This document shows positions 15,936-24,712 of a DNA stretch of 64,000 nucleotides, one piece after another. Source of the DNA: Streptomyces sp. TSRI0281 (GTDB lineage: Bacteria; Actinomycetota; Actinomycetes; Streptomycetales; Streptomycetaceae). The stretch lies in NCBI RefSeq assembly GCF_001905125.1, contig NZ_LWLE01000012.1, forward strand, positions 314,759 through 378,758, written 5' to 3'. A program made the position numbers and the translations under genes. Numbering within the stretch: position 1 is the stretch's first letter; every line of letters begins with the position of its first letter. The notes beneath the pieces are model-generated. The model was given only the letters and a program-made list of their open reading frames with translations, ran no database searches and had not been told where the DNA came from.

Positions 15936-17552
15936 ATGACGGCCCGATCGATACGGGGAGCGGTCGCCACCGCGCTGGCGACCGTGCTGTCGATATCCGC
16001 GGCGGCCTGCTCGAATCCGGGAGATCCGGACGCGAGTTCCGGCTCCGGGGCGGGTTCCGCGGACTCCGCCGTCGTCGGTATCGCGTACGAGCCCGACAGC
16101 CTCAGCCCGCTGCTCGGCTACGGCAAGGACGGCAACTCCAAGATCTTCGACGGGCTGCTCGCCCTCGACGGCGGGATGACGCTGCGGCCCGCGCTCGCCA
16201 CCGCCCTGCCCGAGGTCAGCGCCGACGGGCTCACGTATACCTACCGGCTCCGCAAGGGCGTCACGTTCAGCGACGGAAAGCCCTTCGGTGCCAAGGACGT
16301 CGTCTTCACCTACCGCACCATCCTGGACGAGAAGACGAACAACGCCTCCCGCACCGAGCTGGACGCGGTGAAATCCGTCGAGGCGGTCGGCGAGGACAGC
16401 GTCGTCTTCACCCTCAAGTACCCCTACGCGCCGTTCGCCCAGCGCACCGTCCTGCCCATCGCCCCCGAACACGTCGCGGGCGAGCAGGACGTCAATACCG
16501 GCGCCTTCACCACCCACCCCATCGGCACCGGGCCCTACCTCCTCACCAAGTGGTCCAAGGGCGAGAAGCTGAGCTTCAAGGCCAACCCCGACTACTGGGG
16601 CGGCGCACCGAAGATCAAGAAGTTCACCATGGCGATCATCAAGGACGACGACGTGCGCGCCACCCGGCTGCGCTCCGGCGACCTCGACGGCGCGATCCTG
16701 CCGCCCAACCTCGCCAAGGGCTTCAAGGGCGACGACGGCAAGCGGACCTACGCGGCCACGACGTACGACTACCGCACCGTGACCCTGCCCACCCACAACA
16801 AGGCCGCCGGTGACACCGCCGTCCGGCGCGCACTCGATGTCGCCGTCGACCGGCAGGCCATGGTCGACTCCATCCTCAACGGCGAGGGCAAGCCCGCCTA
16901 CGGTCCCGTCCCCACCGACAGCGAGTGGTTCACCAAGGGCACCGAGCGCACCCACGACCTCGCCGCCGCGAAGAAGATCCTCGACACGGCGGGCTGGAAG
17001 CCCGGCAAGGACGGCATCCGCACCAAGGACGGCGTACGCGCCGCCTTCCCGCTCTGGTACCTCACCGGCGACAAGCTCCGCCAGGAACACGCCCTCGCCT
17101 ACGCCTCCGACGCCAAGAAGGCCGGCATCGACATCACCGCCGAGGCCGGGACCTGGGAGGTCATCGAGCCCCGGATGAAGCAGGACGCCGTCCTCGCCGG
17201 CGGCGGATCGCCCGCCGACCCCGACTTCGACCAGTACACCCTGCTGAAGTCCTCCCTCGCGGGCGACGGCTTCAACAACATGGCGTGGTACGACAACAAG
17301 GCCGTCGACACGGCCCTCGAAGCGGGCCGCAGGAGCGGTGACAAGGCCGCCCGCCAGGCCGCGTACGACACGGTCCAGCGGGAACTGGTCAAGAACCCCG
17401 GCTACACCTTCCTCACCCACATCGACCACCTCTACGTCGTCGACGACCGGTTCGGCCCGCTCACCACACAGGTCGAACCGCACGACCACGGCCTGGCCTC
17501 CGGCCCCTGGTGGAACGTCGAGAAGTGGACCACCGAGGGCGCGGAGAAGTGA
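15936..17552 (+). CDS. nikA: Nickel/peptide-type ABC transporter binding lipoprotein
   Basis: 538 residues. A lipoprotein signal with lipobox SAAAC lies at about residues 20-24. The mature protein is a family 5 extracellular solute-binding protein (TYTYRLRKGVTFSDGKPFGA, IGTGPYLLTKWSKGEKLSF), the group holding NikA, DppA and OppA. I prefer the ATG at 15936; a GTG at 15927 lies too close to the AGGG ribosome site. The upstream Nur-like box and the five-gene order binding protein, permease, permease, ATPase, ATPase match the Streptomyces nikABCDE nickel importer. Nickel as substrate is inferred from the box. Confidence 0.8.
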   Translation: MTARSIRGAVATALATVLSISAAACSNPGDPDASSGSGAGSADSAVVGIAYEPDSLSPLLGYGKDGNSKIFDGLLALDGGMTLRPALATALPEVSADGLTYTYRLRKGVTFSDGKPFGAKDVVFTYRTILDEKTNNASRTELDAVKSVEAVGEDSVVFTLKYPYAPFAQRTVLPIAPEHVAGEQDVNTGAFTTHPIGTGPYLLTKWSKGEKLSFKANPDYWGGAPKIKKFTMAIIKDDDVRATRLRSGDLDGAILPPNLAKGFKGDDGKRTYAATTYDYRTVTLPTHNKAAGDTAVRRALDVAVDRQAMVDSILNGEGKPAYGPVPTDSEWFTKGTERTHDLAAAKKILDTAGWKPGKDGIRTKDGVRAAFPLWYLTGDKLRQEHALAYASDAKKAGIDITAEAGTWEVIEPRMKQDAVLAGGGSPADPDFDQYTLLKSSLAGDGFNNMAWYDNKAVDTALEAGRRSGDKAARQAAYDTVQRELVKNPGYTFLTHIDHLYVVDDRFGPLTTQVEPHDHGLASGPWWNVEKWTTEGAEK

Positions 17553-18541
17553 ACCACCGCCTCCCCTGGGGGCCGATGGCGCGGATGGCGGGACGGCGGG
17601 CCCTGTTCGCCGTGCCCGTCCTCGGCGTCGTCACCTTCGGCGTGTTCGCCGTCGCCGCCGCGTCCCCCTTCGACCCCGTCAAGGCCTACGCGGGCACCGC
17701 GGGCCTCACCGCCTCGCAGGAGAACCTCGACCAGCTCCGCGCCAACCTCGGCGTCGACCAGCCGCTGGTCACCCGCTGGTGGAACTGGCTCACCTCCGCG
17801 CTCCAGGGCGACTTCGGCGACTCCAGCGTGATGCGCCAGCCGGTCGCCGATGTCATCGGCGAACGCGTCGGCTGGTCCGTGCTGCTCGCCGCCACCGCCT
17901 TCGTCGTCGCCATCCTGCTCGGCACCGGCCTCGGCGTCCTGGCCGCCCGCCGTCCCGGCGGCTCGCTCGACCGGTGCGTCAGCTCGGCCGCGTACACCCT
18001 GGAAGCCGCCCCCGCCTTCTGGCTCGGGCTGCTCGCCATCTGGTTCTTCGCCCTGAAACTGGACGTCCTGCCGGCCGGCGGACTCACCGACGCCGCCAGC
18101 GACACGGTCACCTTCGGACAGGTCGCCTCCCACCTGGTGCTGCCCGCGGCGGTCCTCGGGATCTCCCAGCTGCCGTGGTTCTTCCTGTACGTACGCCAGG
18201 GAGTCGCCGACGCCCTGGACGAGGACCCGGTACGCGGCGCCCGCGCCCGCGGACTGCGCGAACGCACCGTGCTGCTCGGCCACGCCCTGCGCTCCGGCAT
18301 GCTGCCGATGCTCACCCTGATCGGCTCCCGCGTCCCCGAACTCATCACCGGCGCACTCCTCGTCGAGACGGTCTTCAGCTGGCCCGGCATCGCCGCCGCC
18401 ACCGTGCAGGCCGCCACCTCCGTGGACTTCGCGCTGCTCGCCGCCCTCACGGTGCTCGCCACCGCGGCGGTGCTGCTGGGCAACCTCCTGTCCGATCTGC
18501 TGTACGGACTGGCCGATCCGAGAGTGGGCTTCGATGGCTGA
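17549..18541 (+). CDS. nikB: Nickel-type ABC transporter permease NikB
   Basis: 330 residues of the DppB/NikB permease family. An N-terminal membrane segment is followed by LGVDQPLVTRWWNWLTSALQGDFG, and about five more segments follow. The EAA-type loop is in the DEDPVRGARARGLRERTVL region, and ETVFSWPGIAAATVQAATSVDF closes the domain. The GTG at 17549 overlaps the binding-protein stop (GTGA). It works as a heterodimer with the following permease. Confidence 0.85.
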   Translation: MNHRLPWGPMARMAGRRALFAVPVLGVVTFGVFAVAAASPFDPVKAYAGTAGLTASQENLDQLRANLGVDQPLVTRWWNWLTSALQGDFGDSSVMRQPVADVIGERVGWSVLLAATAFVVAILLGTGLGVLAARRPGGSLDRCVSSAAYTLEAAPAFWLGLLAIWFFALKLDVLPAGGLTDAASDTVTFGQVASHLVLPAAVLGISQLPWFFLYVRQGVADALDEDPVRGARARGLRERTVLLGHALRSGMLPMLTLIGSRVPELITGALLVETVFSWPGIAAATVQAATSVDFALLAALTVLATAAVLLGNLLSDLLYGLADPRVGFDG

Positions 18542-19391
18542 GGCCGTGTTCGCGTCCCCGCGCCGCACCACCCGCCGCATCCGTGTGGTCACCTCCGCGG
18601 GGATCGTGGCCGCCGTGCTGCTGGCCGTCCTCGTCGTACCGCCGCTGGTCCAGCTCGACCAGCAGGCCGTCGACCTCGCGGCCAAGCTGCGACCCCCTTC
18701 CCTCGCGCACCCGTTCGGAACGGACGACGTGGGCCGGGACCTGCTGCTGCGGTGCGTCTACGGGCTGCGCGTCTCCCTGCTCGTCGGACTGGTCGCCGCC
18801 CTCACCGCCACCGTCATCGGCACGGCCGTCGGCGCCCTGGCCGCGGCGTTCGGCGGCTGGACCGACCGGGTCGTGATGCGGCTGGTCGACACCTTCTCGT
18901 CCGTACCGCACCTGCTGCTCGGCATCTTCATCGTCGCGATGTTCCGGCCCGGCGTCTGGCCGGTGATCGTCTCCGTGGCCCTGACGCACTGGCTGTCCAC
19001 GGCCCGGATCGTCCGCTCCGAAGTGCTCTCGCTGCGCTCGCGCCCCTTCATCGACGCGGCGATCTCCGGCGGCGCCTCACGGGGACGGGTCATCGTGCGG
19101 CACCTGCTGCCCGGAGTGCTGCCGCAGGCCGGTCTGGCGGCCGTCCTCATGGTGCCGCACGCCATGTGGCACGAGTCGGCGCTGTCCTTCCTGGGTCTCG
19201 GCCTGCCCGCCCACCAGGCGAGCCTCGGCAACCTCGTGCAGTCCGCGCGTGGATCGCTGCTCGCCGGTGACTGGTGGCCGACGCTCTTCCCCGGCCTCTT
19301 CCTGATCATTCCGACGCTCGCCCTGGCGGGCCTCGCCGGTGCCTGGCGCGAGCGGATCAATCCGCGCCGCCGATCGGAGCTGATGCTGTGA
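18534..19391 (+). CDS. nikC: Nickel-type ABC transporter permease NikC
   Basis: 285 residues, DppC/NikC family. Typical features are the early PPSLAHPFGTDDVGRDLL motif, about six membrane helices, DAAISGGASRGRVIVRHLLP as EAA loop, and HESALSFLGLGLPAHQASLG. The ATG at 18534 lies inside the previous gene (8-base overlap) and its stop overlaps the ATPase start. The TDDVGRDLL motif separates this half of the pore from NikB and supports the order within the operon. Confidence 0.87.
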   Translation: MAEAVFASPRRTTRRIRVVTSAGIVAAVLLAVLVVPPLVQLDQQAVDLAAKLRPPSLAHPFGTDDVGRDLLLRCVYGLRVSLLVGLVAALTATVIGTAVGALAAAFGGWTDRVVMRLVDTFSSVPHLLLGIFIVAMFRPGVWPVIVSVALTHWLSTARIVRSEVLSLRSRPFIDAAISGGASRGRVIVRHLLPGVLPQAGLAAVLMVPHAMWHESALSFLGLGLPAHQASLGNLVQSARGSLLAGDWWPTLFPGLFLIIPTLALAGLAGAWRERINPRRRSELML

Positions 19392-20431
19392 CCCGCCCGA
19401 GCGAAGACCGGCCGCGCCGGACGTCCGCGCCGGGACACCGTGTGCCGTCCGCGCCGGGGGCTCCCGTGCTGTCCGTGCGGGGACTCTCCGTCCGCTTCCG
19501 GCTGCGCGGCGGACGGCACATCGCCGCCGTCACCGACGCCCACTTCGACCTCGCGGCCGGGGAGTGCCTGGCGCTGGTCGGCGAGAGCGGCTGCGGCAAG
19601 TCCGTACTCGCCTCCGCCCTGCTCGGACTGCTGCCCGCCAACGCCGGGACCACGGGCAGCGCCCTCCTGGCCGGGGACACCGATCTGCTCACCGCGGACG
19701 AACGCACCCTCGCCCGCTCGGTACGCGGCCGCCGCATCGGACTCGTACCGCAGAGCCCCGCCGCCCACCTCACCCCCGTACGCACGGTCCGCGCCCAGTT
19801 GGAGGAGACCCTCCGCGAACTGACCGGGGTACGCCGGCCCGCCGTACGGGCAGCGGCGGAGGCGGCCGCCGCCCGCGCCTCGTTCCCCGCCGACCACCTC
19901 GACCGCTACCCGCACGAACTCTCCGGCGGCCTCGCCCAGCGCGCCGCCACCGCACTGGCCCTGATCGGCGACGCGCCGCTGCTCCTCGCCGACGAACCCA
20001 CGACCGGGCTCGACCGGGACCTGGTGGAGCGGACCGTCGACGAGCTGCGCCGCCACACCGACGGGGGCCGTGCGCTGCTGCTCATCACCCACGACCTCGC
20101 GGCCGCCGAGCGGATCGCCGACCGGGTGGCCGTGATGTACGCCGGACGGATCGTCGAACTCGCCGACGCCGACCGCTTCTTCGGGCACCCGGGACCCCGG
20201 CACCCGTACGCGAGGGGGCTGCTCGACGCCCTGCCGGAGCGGGACTTCACGCCGATCCCCGGGATGCCGCCGGAGCTGGGCGCACTGCCCGAAGGGTGCG
20301 CGTTCGCCGCCCGCTGCGCCCATGCCGATGAACAGTGCGCCGTGCTGCCCGCGTTCGACGGGGCCCTCGCCTGCCATCACCGCCTGCCCACCGGTGAGGA
20401 CCGCCGGAGCGAGGAGTCCGCCGATGCTTGA
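19388..20431 (+). CDS. nikD: Nickel-type ABC transporter ATPase NikD
   Basis: 347 residues. Walker A GESGCGKS (~68-75), the signature LSGGLAQR in place of LSGGQ, Walker B LLLADEPTTGLD and switch THDLAAAE mark an ABC ATPase of the DppD/NikD branch. The C-terminal CAFAARCAHADEQC oligopeptide-transporter extension supports that branch. The GTG at 19388 overlaps the permease stop. The first ~27 residues are a low-complexity Pro/Arg/Ser leader not found in the family core, so an internal start is possible. Confidence 0.85.
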   Translation: MTRPSEDRPRRTSAPGHRVPSAPGAPVLSVRGLSVRFRLRGGRHIAAVTDAHFDLAAGECLALVGESGCGKSVLASALLGLLPANAGTTGSALLAGDTDLLTADERTLARSVRGRRIGLVPQSPAAHLTPVRTVRAQLEETLRELTGVRRPAVRAAAEAAAARASFPADHLDRYPHELSGGLAQRAATALALIGDAPLLLADEPTTGLDRDLVERTVDELRRHTDGGRALLLITHDLAAAERIADRVAVMYAGRIVELADADRFFGHPGPRHPYARGLLDALPERDFTPIPGMPPELGALPEGCAFAARCAHADEQCAVLPAFDGALACHHRLPTGEDRRSEESADA

Positions 20432-21104
20432 GCTCACCGGCATCACCGCCGGATACGACCCGCGGCGCCCCGTCGTCCGCGATGTCTCGCTGAGCGTCGC
20501 CCCGGCCGAGGCGGTCGGGCTGCTCGGTCCGAGCGGCTGCGGCAAGTCCACCCTGGCCAGGGTCGCGGCCCTGCTGCACCGCCCCGACGCGGGCACCGTC
20601 ACCCTCGACGGCGAAGCGGTACGCGGCTGGCGCCACCGGGCCCCGCAGGCGCAGCGGACCGCGGTCGGCGTCGTCTTCCAGCAGCCCCGGCTCTCCGCCG
20701 ACCCCCGGCTGAGCCTGCGTGAACTCATCGCCCAGCCGCTGCGGTCCACGGGGCGACGCGGTGAGGTCGCGGACCGGGTGGGGGAGCTGGCCGGGCGCGT
20801 CGGGCTGACGGGGGAACTGCTCGACCGCCGGCCGCACGCGGTGAGCGACGGCCAGCTGCAACGGGCCTGCCTCGCCCGCGCGTTGGTCCTGCGACCGAGG
20901 CTGCTGATCTGCGACGAGATGACCGCGATGCTCGACGCCTCGACGACCGCCGCCCTGGTGGCCGTCGTGGAGTCCTACCGCGCGGAGTCCGGGGCGGGGC
21001 TGCTGGCGGTGGGCCACGACCGGGTGCTGCTGGAGCGCTGGTGCGACCGGACGGTCCGCTGGGACGAACAGGCCCCGCGGCACGGACCGCGGAAGCGCGG
21101 GTGA
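20424..21104 (+). CDS. nikE: Nickel-type ABC transporter ATPase NikE
   Basis: 226 residues, at the short end for this family. Walker A is GPSGCGKST and the signature reads VSDGQLQRACLARAL, so the first two residues of LSGGQ are replaced. Walker B LLICDEMTAMLD and HDRVLLERW follow. The C-terminal oligopeptide-transporter extension present in NikD is missing. The ATG at 20424 overlaps the NikD gene by 8 bases. It is the last gene of the importer operon. The altered signature may make this the less active ATPase of an asymmetric pair, which is an inference. Confidence 0.85.
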   Translation: MLELTGITAGYDPRRPVVRDVSLSVAPAEAVGLLGPSGCGKSTLARVAALLHRPDAGTVTLDGEAVRGWRHRAPQAQRTAVGVVFQQPRLSADPRLSLRELIAQPLRSTGRRGEVADRVGELAGRVGLTGELLDRRPHAVSDGQLQRACLARALVLRPRLLICDEMTAMLDASTTAALVAVVESYRAESGAGLLAVGHDRVLLERWCDRTVRWDEQAPRHGPRKRG

Positions 21105-21264
21105 TTTCCCGCGACGGCACGGCCCACGCGGCCACCGCCTGTGGTGGAACCGGCCGGCGCCGGACGATGCCTGTCCGACGGCCCGTCCCCTCCATGGCCC
21201 GGCGCCGAGGCCGAACAACGGGCGCAGCGCAGTCGACGGGTGGACGACGACCGCTCCAACTCTT

Positions 21265-21278
21265 GGCAGGTACCTGCC
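21265..21278. promoter_or_regulatory. 14-bp perfect palindrome upstream of the phosphodiesterase-like gene
   Basis: GGCAGGTACCTGCC lies 80 bases before the ATG at 21358, in an otherwise featureless 253-base gap after the nickel operon. It could be an operator; no matching regulator is adjacent. Confidence 0.4.
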
Positions 21279-21357
21279 GTGGAGGTGGTGCGCGCCCTCA
21301 TACTCGGTCGCGTCCGTCCGCACCGCTCTGCTCTTCCCACCGCTTCAGGGAGACCCC

Positions 21358-22263
21358 ATGGCCATGGCACACCTGACCCGTCGCAGAGTCGTCACCACCG
21401 CGCTCGCCACCGCGGCCGCGGGCGTGGTCGTCCCCGCCGGGGCGGCCGTCGCCGCCCCCTCCGGCAACCCGGGCGACCACGGCCGCCCCCACGGCCCGCG
21501 TCCTCTGCGCCACGCCCACGCGCACAACGACTACCTGCACCCGCGACCGCTCCACGACGCCCTCGCGCACGGCTTCACCAGCGTCGAGGCGGACATCTTC
21601 CTCGTCGACGGCGACCTGCTCGTCGCCCACGACGCCGCCGACCTCGACCCCACCCGCACCCTCGCCTCCCTCTACCTCGACCCGCTGCTGGCCCTGGCCG
21701 GGGCGAACCACGGCAGCGTCCACCCCGGACACCGCGCCCCGCTGCAGCTGCTGATCGACATCAAGGCCGACGGGGTGGCCGCCTACCTCGAACTGGACCG
21801 GCAGCTCCAGCGCTACCGCCGGATGCTGACCCGCTACCGCCACGGCCGGGTCCGCGCCGGAGCGGTCACCCCCGTCATCTCCGGCGACCGCGCCGCCCGT
21901 GGCCCCATGGAGGCGCAGCGCACCCGGTACGCCTTCTACGACGGCCGCCTCGAAGACCTCGGTACGGCGGCGACCGCGTCCTTCATCCCGCTCATCAGCG
22001 CCAACTGGACCCAGTCCTTCGGCTGGCTGGGCGCGGGTCCCTTCCCGGCCGCCGAACGGGACCGGCTCGCCGGTCTCGTGAAGGCCGCCCACCGGCGGGG
22101 TCAGCGCGTCCGTTTCTGGGCCACCCCGGACCTCGCGGGACCCGAGCGCGACGCCGTATGGACCGAGCTGCTCGCGGCGGGGGTCGACCATCTGAACACC
22201 GACGACCTGGCGGGCCTCGAACGCTTCCTGCGCGCCCGGGGGAGCGCCGTCCGGGCCGACTGA
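21358..22263 (+). CDS. Tat-exported PI-PLC/GDPD-like phosphodiesterase
   Basis: 301 residues. The N-terminus has a twin-arginine signal (LTRRRVVTT followed by a hydrophobic Ala-rich stretch and an AVAA cleavage region), so the protein is exported folded. The mature part begins with HAHAHNDYLHPRPLHDAL, then VEADIFLVDGDLLVAHDA, the TIM-barrel pattern of the phosphatidylinositol-specific phospholipase C / glycerophosphodiester phosphodiesterase superfamily. The catalytic candidates are the paired histidines, one in HNDY and one in VAHD. The likely substrate is a phosphodiester lipid head group. Monocistronic. Confidence 0.83.
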   Translation: MAMAHLTRRRVVTTALATAAAGVVVPAGAAVAAPSGNPGDHGRPHGPRPLRHAHAHNDYLHPRPLHDALAHGFTSVEADIFLVDGDLLVAHDAADLDPTRTLASLYLDPLLALAGANHGSVHPGHRAPLQLLIDIKADGVAAYLELDRQLQRYRRMLTRYRHGRVRAGAVTPVISGDRAARGPMEAQRTRYAFYDGRLEDLGTAATASFIPLISANWTQSFGWLGAGPFPAAERDRLAGLVKAAHRRGQRVRFWATPDLAGPERDAVWTELLAAGVDHLNTDDLAGLERFLRARGSAVRAD

Positions 22264-22284
22264 CGCGCCCCAGCCGGTAAGTAC

Positions 22285-22316
22285 CCGTTCGGCGGACACG
22301 CCAGTGCGCCGAACGG
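22285..22316. terminator. Terminator hairpin
   Basis: CCGTTCGGCG at 22285-22294 pairs with CGCCGAACGG at 22307-22316 across a 12-base loop, followed by CCTTTCC. It starts 22 bases after the stop of the phosphodiesterase-like gene. Confidence 0.7.
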
Positions 22317-22380
22317 CCTTTCCGCTACGCCACACTGGCGGCCGAATGCCGCAATTCCGGCGCGGCGGAGGAGGTTGGCC

Positions 22381-22575
22381 ATGGCGATTTCGATCTCGTT
22401 GGTGCTGCTGATGCTGATCCTGGCAGTGATCTTCCTGCGCAACGGCGGGCTGAAGCTCTCCCACGCGCTGGTCTGCGCCCTGCTCGGGTTCTGCCTCGCG
22501 GGCACGAGCATGGCGCCGACCATCCAGGAAGGCATCGTCGCCACCGCGAACGTGGTCAGCGCCCTGAACCCCTGA
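22381..22575 (+). CDS. Small membrane protein of unknown function
   Basis: 64 residues with two hydrophobic segments: ~3-20 (SLVLLMLILAVIFL) and ~28-46 around ALVCALLGFCLAG. They are linked by RNGGLKLSH and followed by a polar TSMAPTIQEG tail. I recognise this as a conserved small-protein type found across Streptomyces, without assigned function. The ATG at 22381 follows GGAGGAGG by six bases; an upstream in-frame TTG is less likely. The Cys-rich gene starts 67 bases downstream on the same strand, so the two may be co-transcribed. Confidence 0.75.
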   Translation: MAISISLVLLMLILAVIFLRNGGLKLSHALVCALLGFCLAGTSMAPTIQEGIVATANVVSALNP

Positions 22576-22642
22576 CCGGGACCGGTGCCCCGTCCCCGTA
22601 CACGGTTCGTGCCGGTGCGACCCGATCCCGCACAATGGGGCC

Positions 22643-23383
22643 ATGTCTTTCCCGCCACCCGGACGGCACTCGGGCGCCGCCCACCACGAGTACTGCAACA
22701 ACGGACTCTGCTGCCGGTGCCAGATGCGGACCTGGTCGACGAAGGTGGGCAACGAACGGCTCTGCGGGCCGTGCGCCTCCTGCTGCCGTGAGTGCGGCCG
22801 GGCTCCCGCGCCGCATGTGGACGGGCTCGACGACGGACTGTGCGCCGAGTGCCGCGGTCTGTGCGGCCGCTGCCAGAGCCCGAGACGGCCCGACGGCTCC
22901 TGCGAATGCCAGAGGTGGCGCGAGGACGCGAAGGGCAATCCGCCGCGCTACGTTCTGCAGGCCCTGCCGCAGCCGCTGATGCAGGCGTTCGGCGGTCGCG
23001 TACCGCAGTCCGTCCAGGAGCTGATCCACCAGGAGCTCGGCCGGCGCACAGCGGGCGGTCTGCGCGAACGCATCGAACGCCGGTGGAACCTCCGCTGGGC
23101 CCACGCCCTCAACGAGAAGGACGAGGACGGCAGGCGCCGCTGGAGCCCCCAGGACATCGCCGAGCAGCTGCTGCGGCCCGGCCAGTGCGCCGACCCCCAG
23201 TGCGAGGACGGCTATCTGATCACCACCGACGCGCCCTGCGGCCGCTGCCGACAGCCCACGCACCGCTTCGTCACCTCGGTCGCCGACCACACCGCCACCC
23301 CGGACCACGCCAGGGCGACCGCGGCGGGAATCCGCCGGGCCATGCTGGAGAACCGCTCCCACCAACAGCGCCGGCCGCGCTGA
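22643..23383 (+). CDS. Cys-rich, zinc-knuckle-like hypothetical protein
   Basis: 246 residues, family not recognised. The N-terminal ~75 residues hold at least seven CxxC or CxC-type pairs (CCRC, CGPC, CCREC, CAEC, CGRC, CEC), enough for several zinc sites. A further pair near residue 180-205 (CADPQC, CGRC) has the DnaJ-like form GYLITTDAPCGRC. The middle (~95-175) is charged, helical and Trp/Arg-rich. No signal peptide or membrane segment, so it is probably cytoplasmic and may bind nucleic acid or protein through zinc ribbons. Confidence 0.65.
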   Translation: MSFPPPGRHSGAAHHEYCNNGLCCRCQMRTWSTKVGNERLCGPCASCCRECGRAPAPHVDGLDDGLCAECRGLCGRCQSPRRPDGSCECQRWREDAKGNPPRYVLQALPQPLMQAFGGRVPQSVQELIHQELGRRTAGGLRERIERRWNLRWAHALNEKDEDGRRRWSPQDIAEQLLRPGQCADPQCEDGYLITTDAPCGRCRQPTHRFVTSVADHTATPDHARATAAGIRRAMLENRSHQQRRPR

Positions 23384-23451
23384 GGCCCCGCACCTGGGGC
23401 CCGTGCACCGGCCCGCCCCCACGCATCGCGTTCAGTGCACCGGGGCCCGCC

Positions 23452-23817
23452 TCAGGTGCCGACGAGCCGTGAGCGGATGAGGAACCTCACCCCTTCCGGA
23501 GCCTCCAGCGAGAACCCGCTGCCGCGCCCCTCCACCACATCGACGATCAGCCGGGTGTGCGCCCACACCTCGTACTGGCTCCTCGACATCCAGAAGGGCA
23601 CCGTCTCGGCGACGCCCTCGACGGCGAGATCGGCGAGCAGCACATCGGAGTTCCCGGTACGGAACTCACCGGCCAGGTAGCACATGGGCGCACTGCCGTC
23701 GCAGCAGCCGCCCGACTGGTGAAACATCAACGGGCCGTGGTCCGCCCGCAGCCGTCTGACCAGACCGGCCGCCGCGTCGGTGAACTCCACGACCGGAGCG
23801 TTCGGAACGTGATCCAC
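23452..23817 (-). CDS. DUF779 family protein
   Basis: 121 residues, all one DUF779 domain: LMFHQSGGCCDGSAPMCY with three cysteines, GVAETVPFWMSRSQYEVWAH and VDVVEGRGSGFSLEAPEGVR. Family members often sit beside aldehyde dehydrogenase genes, but none is present here. The CCDGS cysteines suggest metal or redox chemistry. The GTG at 23817 gives a complete domain. It is divergent from the 125-residue protein at 23905. The biochemical role is not known. Confidence 0.82.
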   Translation of the reverse strand: MDHVPNAPVVEFTDAAAGLVRRLRADHGPLMFHQSGGCCDGSAPMCYLAGEFRTGNSDVLLADLAVEGVAETVPFWMSRSQYEVWAHTRLIVDVVEGRGSGFSLEAPEGVRFLIRSRLVGT

Positions 23818-23904
23818 GTATCAGCCCTTCCCCGACCGGCCACGGACGGGCCGAGTCAACTGCACCTGACGTTGCGGCAAGGTTGCACGCCCTATGCTCG
23901 CGAC

Positions 23905-24282
23905 ATGGAGCAGAGGGAAGTTGTGAAGCGCGTGATCGGCATTCTCACCGAGGCGGGTGAGATGCAGCGGCTGCTGGAGGCGGACGTCGACCGGGACGAT
24001 CTGGACAGCGGTGCCGGTGCTGTCACCGCCCTGCTGAACGAGACGATGCCACACATCGCGATCCCCGAGGACTTCTCCGTCGAGGAGGTGGTGAGCGTGG
24101 TCGGGCGTGAGGTCGGCGGCGCCGTCGAGCAGCTCGTGGGCGCCTTCACGCTGGCCTTCACGATGCTGGCGCAGGTGCACGACTCCGGACAGACGGACGT
24201 GACCTCGACCGACGTGCTGCGGGATCTCGCGCTCCGGGTCGAGGCGGGCGGCCCCGACGACGATCCCGGTTCCGTCCTGTAG
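23905..24282 (+). CDS. Hypothetical acidic helical protein
   Basis: 125 residues, not recognised. Composition is acidic (many Glu and Asp) and mostly helical, with a central EDFSVEEVVSVVGREVGGAVEQ stretch and no membrane segment or cysteines. ATG at 23905; the open frame upstream runs through the divergent DUF779 gene and is a shadow. It is followed after 160 bases by the small DUF6381 gene. Nothing in the sequence points to a function. Confidence 0.6.
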   Translation: MEQREVVKRVIGILTEAGEMQRLLEADVDRDDLDSGAGAVTALLNETMPHIAIPEDFSVEEVVSVVGREVGGAVEQLVGAFTLAFTMLAQVHDSGQTDVTSTDVLRDLALRVEAGGPDDDPGSVL

Positions 24283-24443
24283 GCGGCGCGGCCCTCACGG
24301 TGTTCCGGCGGGCGGCACGGGGCGGGGGACGCACTCGCCGTGCTCCCCGCCGGGTGGCTCCGGGATGCGGGCGTGCCGCGGCACTGGTTCGCTGGGGGTG
24401 TTGGTCCCCTGACGTGGTGGCCCGTACCGTCCGAGGAGTGGTG

Positions 24444-24635
24444 ATGAGCGGTTCCGACGAACCCGCGAACCTGGCCCGGCAGATGCGTGAGAAGGCGCAG
24501 CAGCTGACCGAGGCCGCGCAGCGCGCGACAGACCCGGAGGAACGCAAGCGCCTGGAGAAGAAGGCCCGGACGATCCGTGACCGGAGCGAACAGCAGAGCG
24601 GCATGGCCAGTGGAGACATCTACCCGCAGAAGTAG
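24444..24635 (+). CDS. DUF6381-type small charged helical protein
   Basis: 63 residues, highly charged and predicted helical (ARQMREKAQQLTEAAQRATD, then PEERKRLEKKARTIRDRSEQ), ending with the conserved QSGMASGDIYPQK tail. This is the pattern of DUF6381, a small-protein family widespread in Streptomyces with no known role; similar proteins often appear with general-stress genes. ATG at 24444 follows GAGGAG. The nearby Rho-N-domain protein (25920) is also of a stress-associated type. Confidence 0.75.
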   Translation: MSGSDEPANLARQMREKAQQLTEAAQRATDPEERKRLEKKARTIRDRSEQQSGMASGDIYPQK

Positions 24636-24682
24636 ATACTCCCCCCCCGGGGCCCCCGTGCGGCAGCTCCCGGCCGATGACC

Positions 24683-24712
24683 TGGACCTCACCGGGCCCC
24701 CGGTGAGGTCCA
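24683..24712. terminator. Terminator hairpin overlapping the 3' end of the PHP gene
   Basis: The 13-base arms at 24683-24695 and 24700-24712 pair around GCCC. The hairpin covers the stop codon (24689-24691) and last codons of the minus-strand PHP gene and lies between that gene and the convergent DUF6381 gene. Confidence 0.7.

Noticed and set aside
23452..23817. Aldehyde dehydrogenase operon suggested by DUF779
   Set aside because: No aldehyde dehydrogenase gene is adjacent, so only the DUF779 family is claimed.
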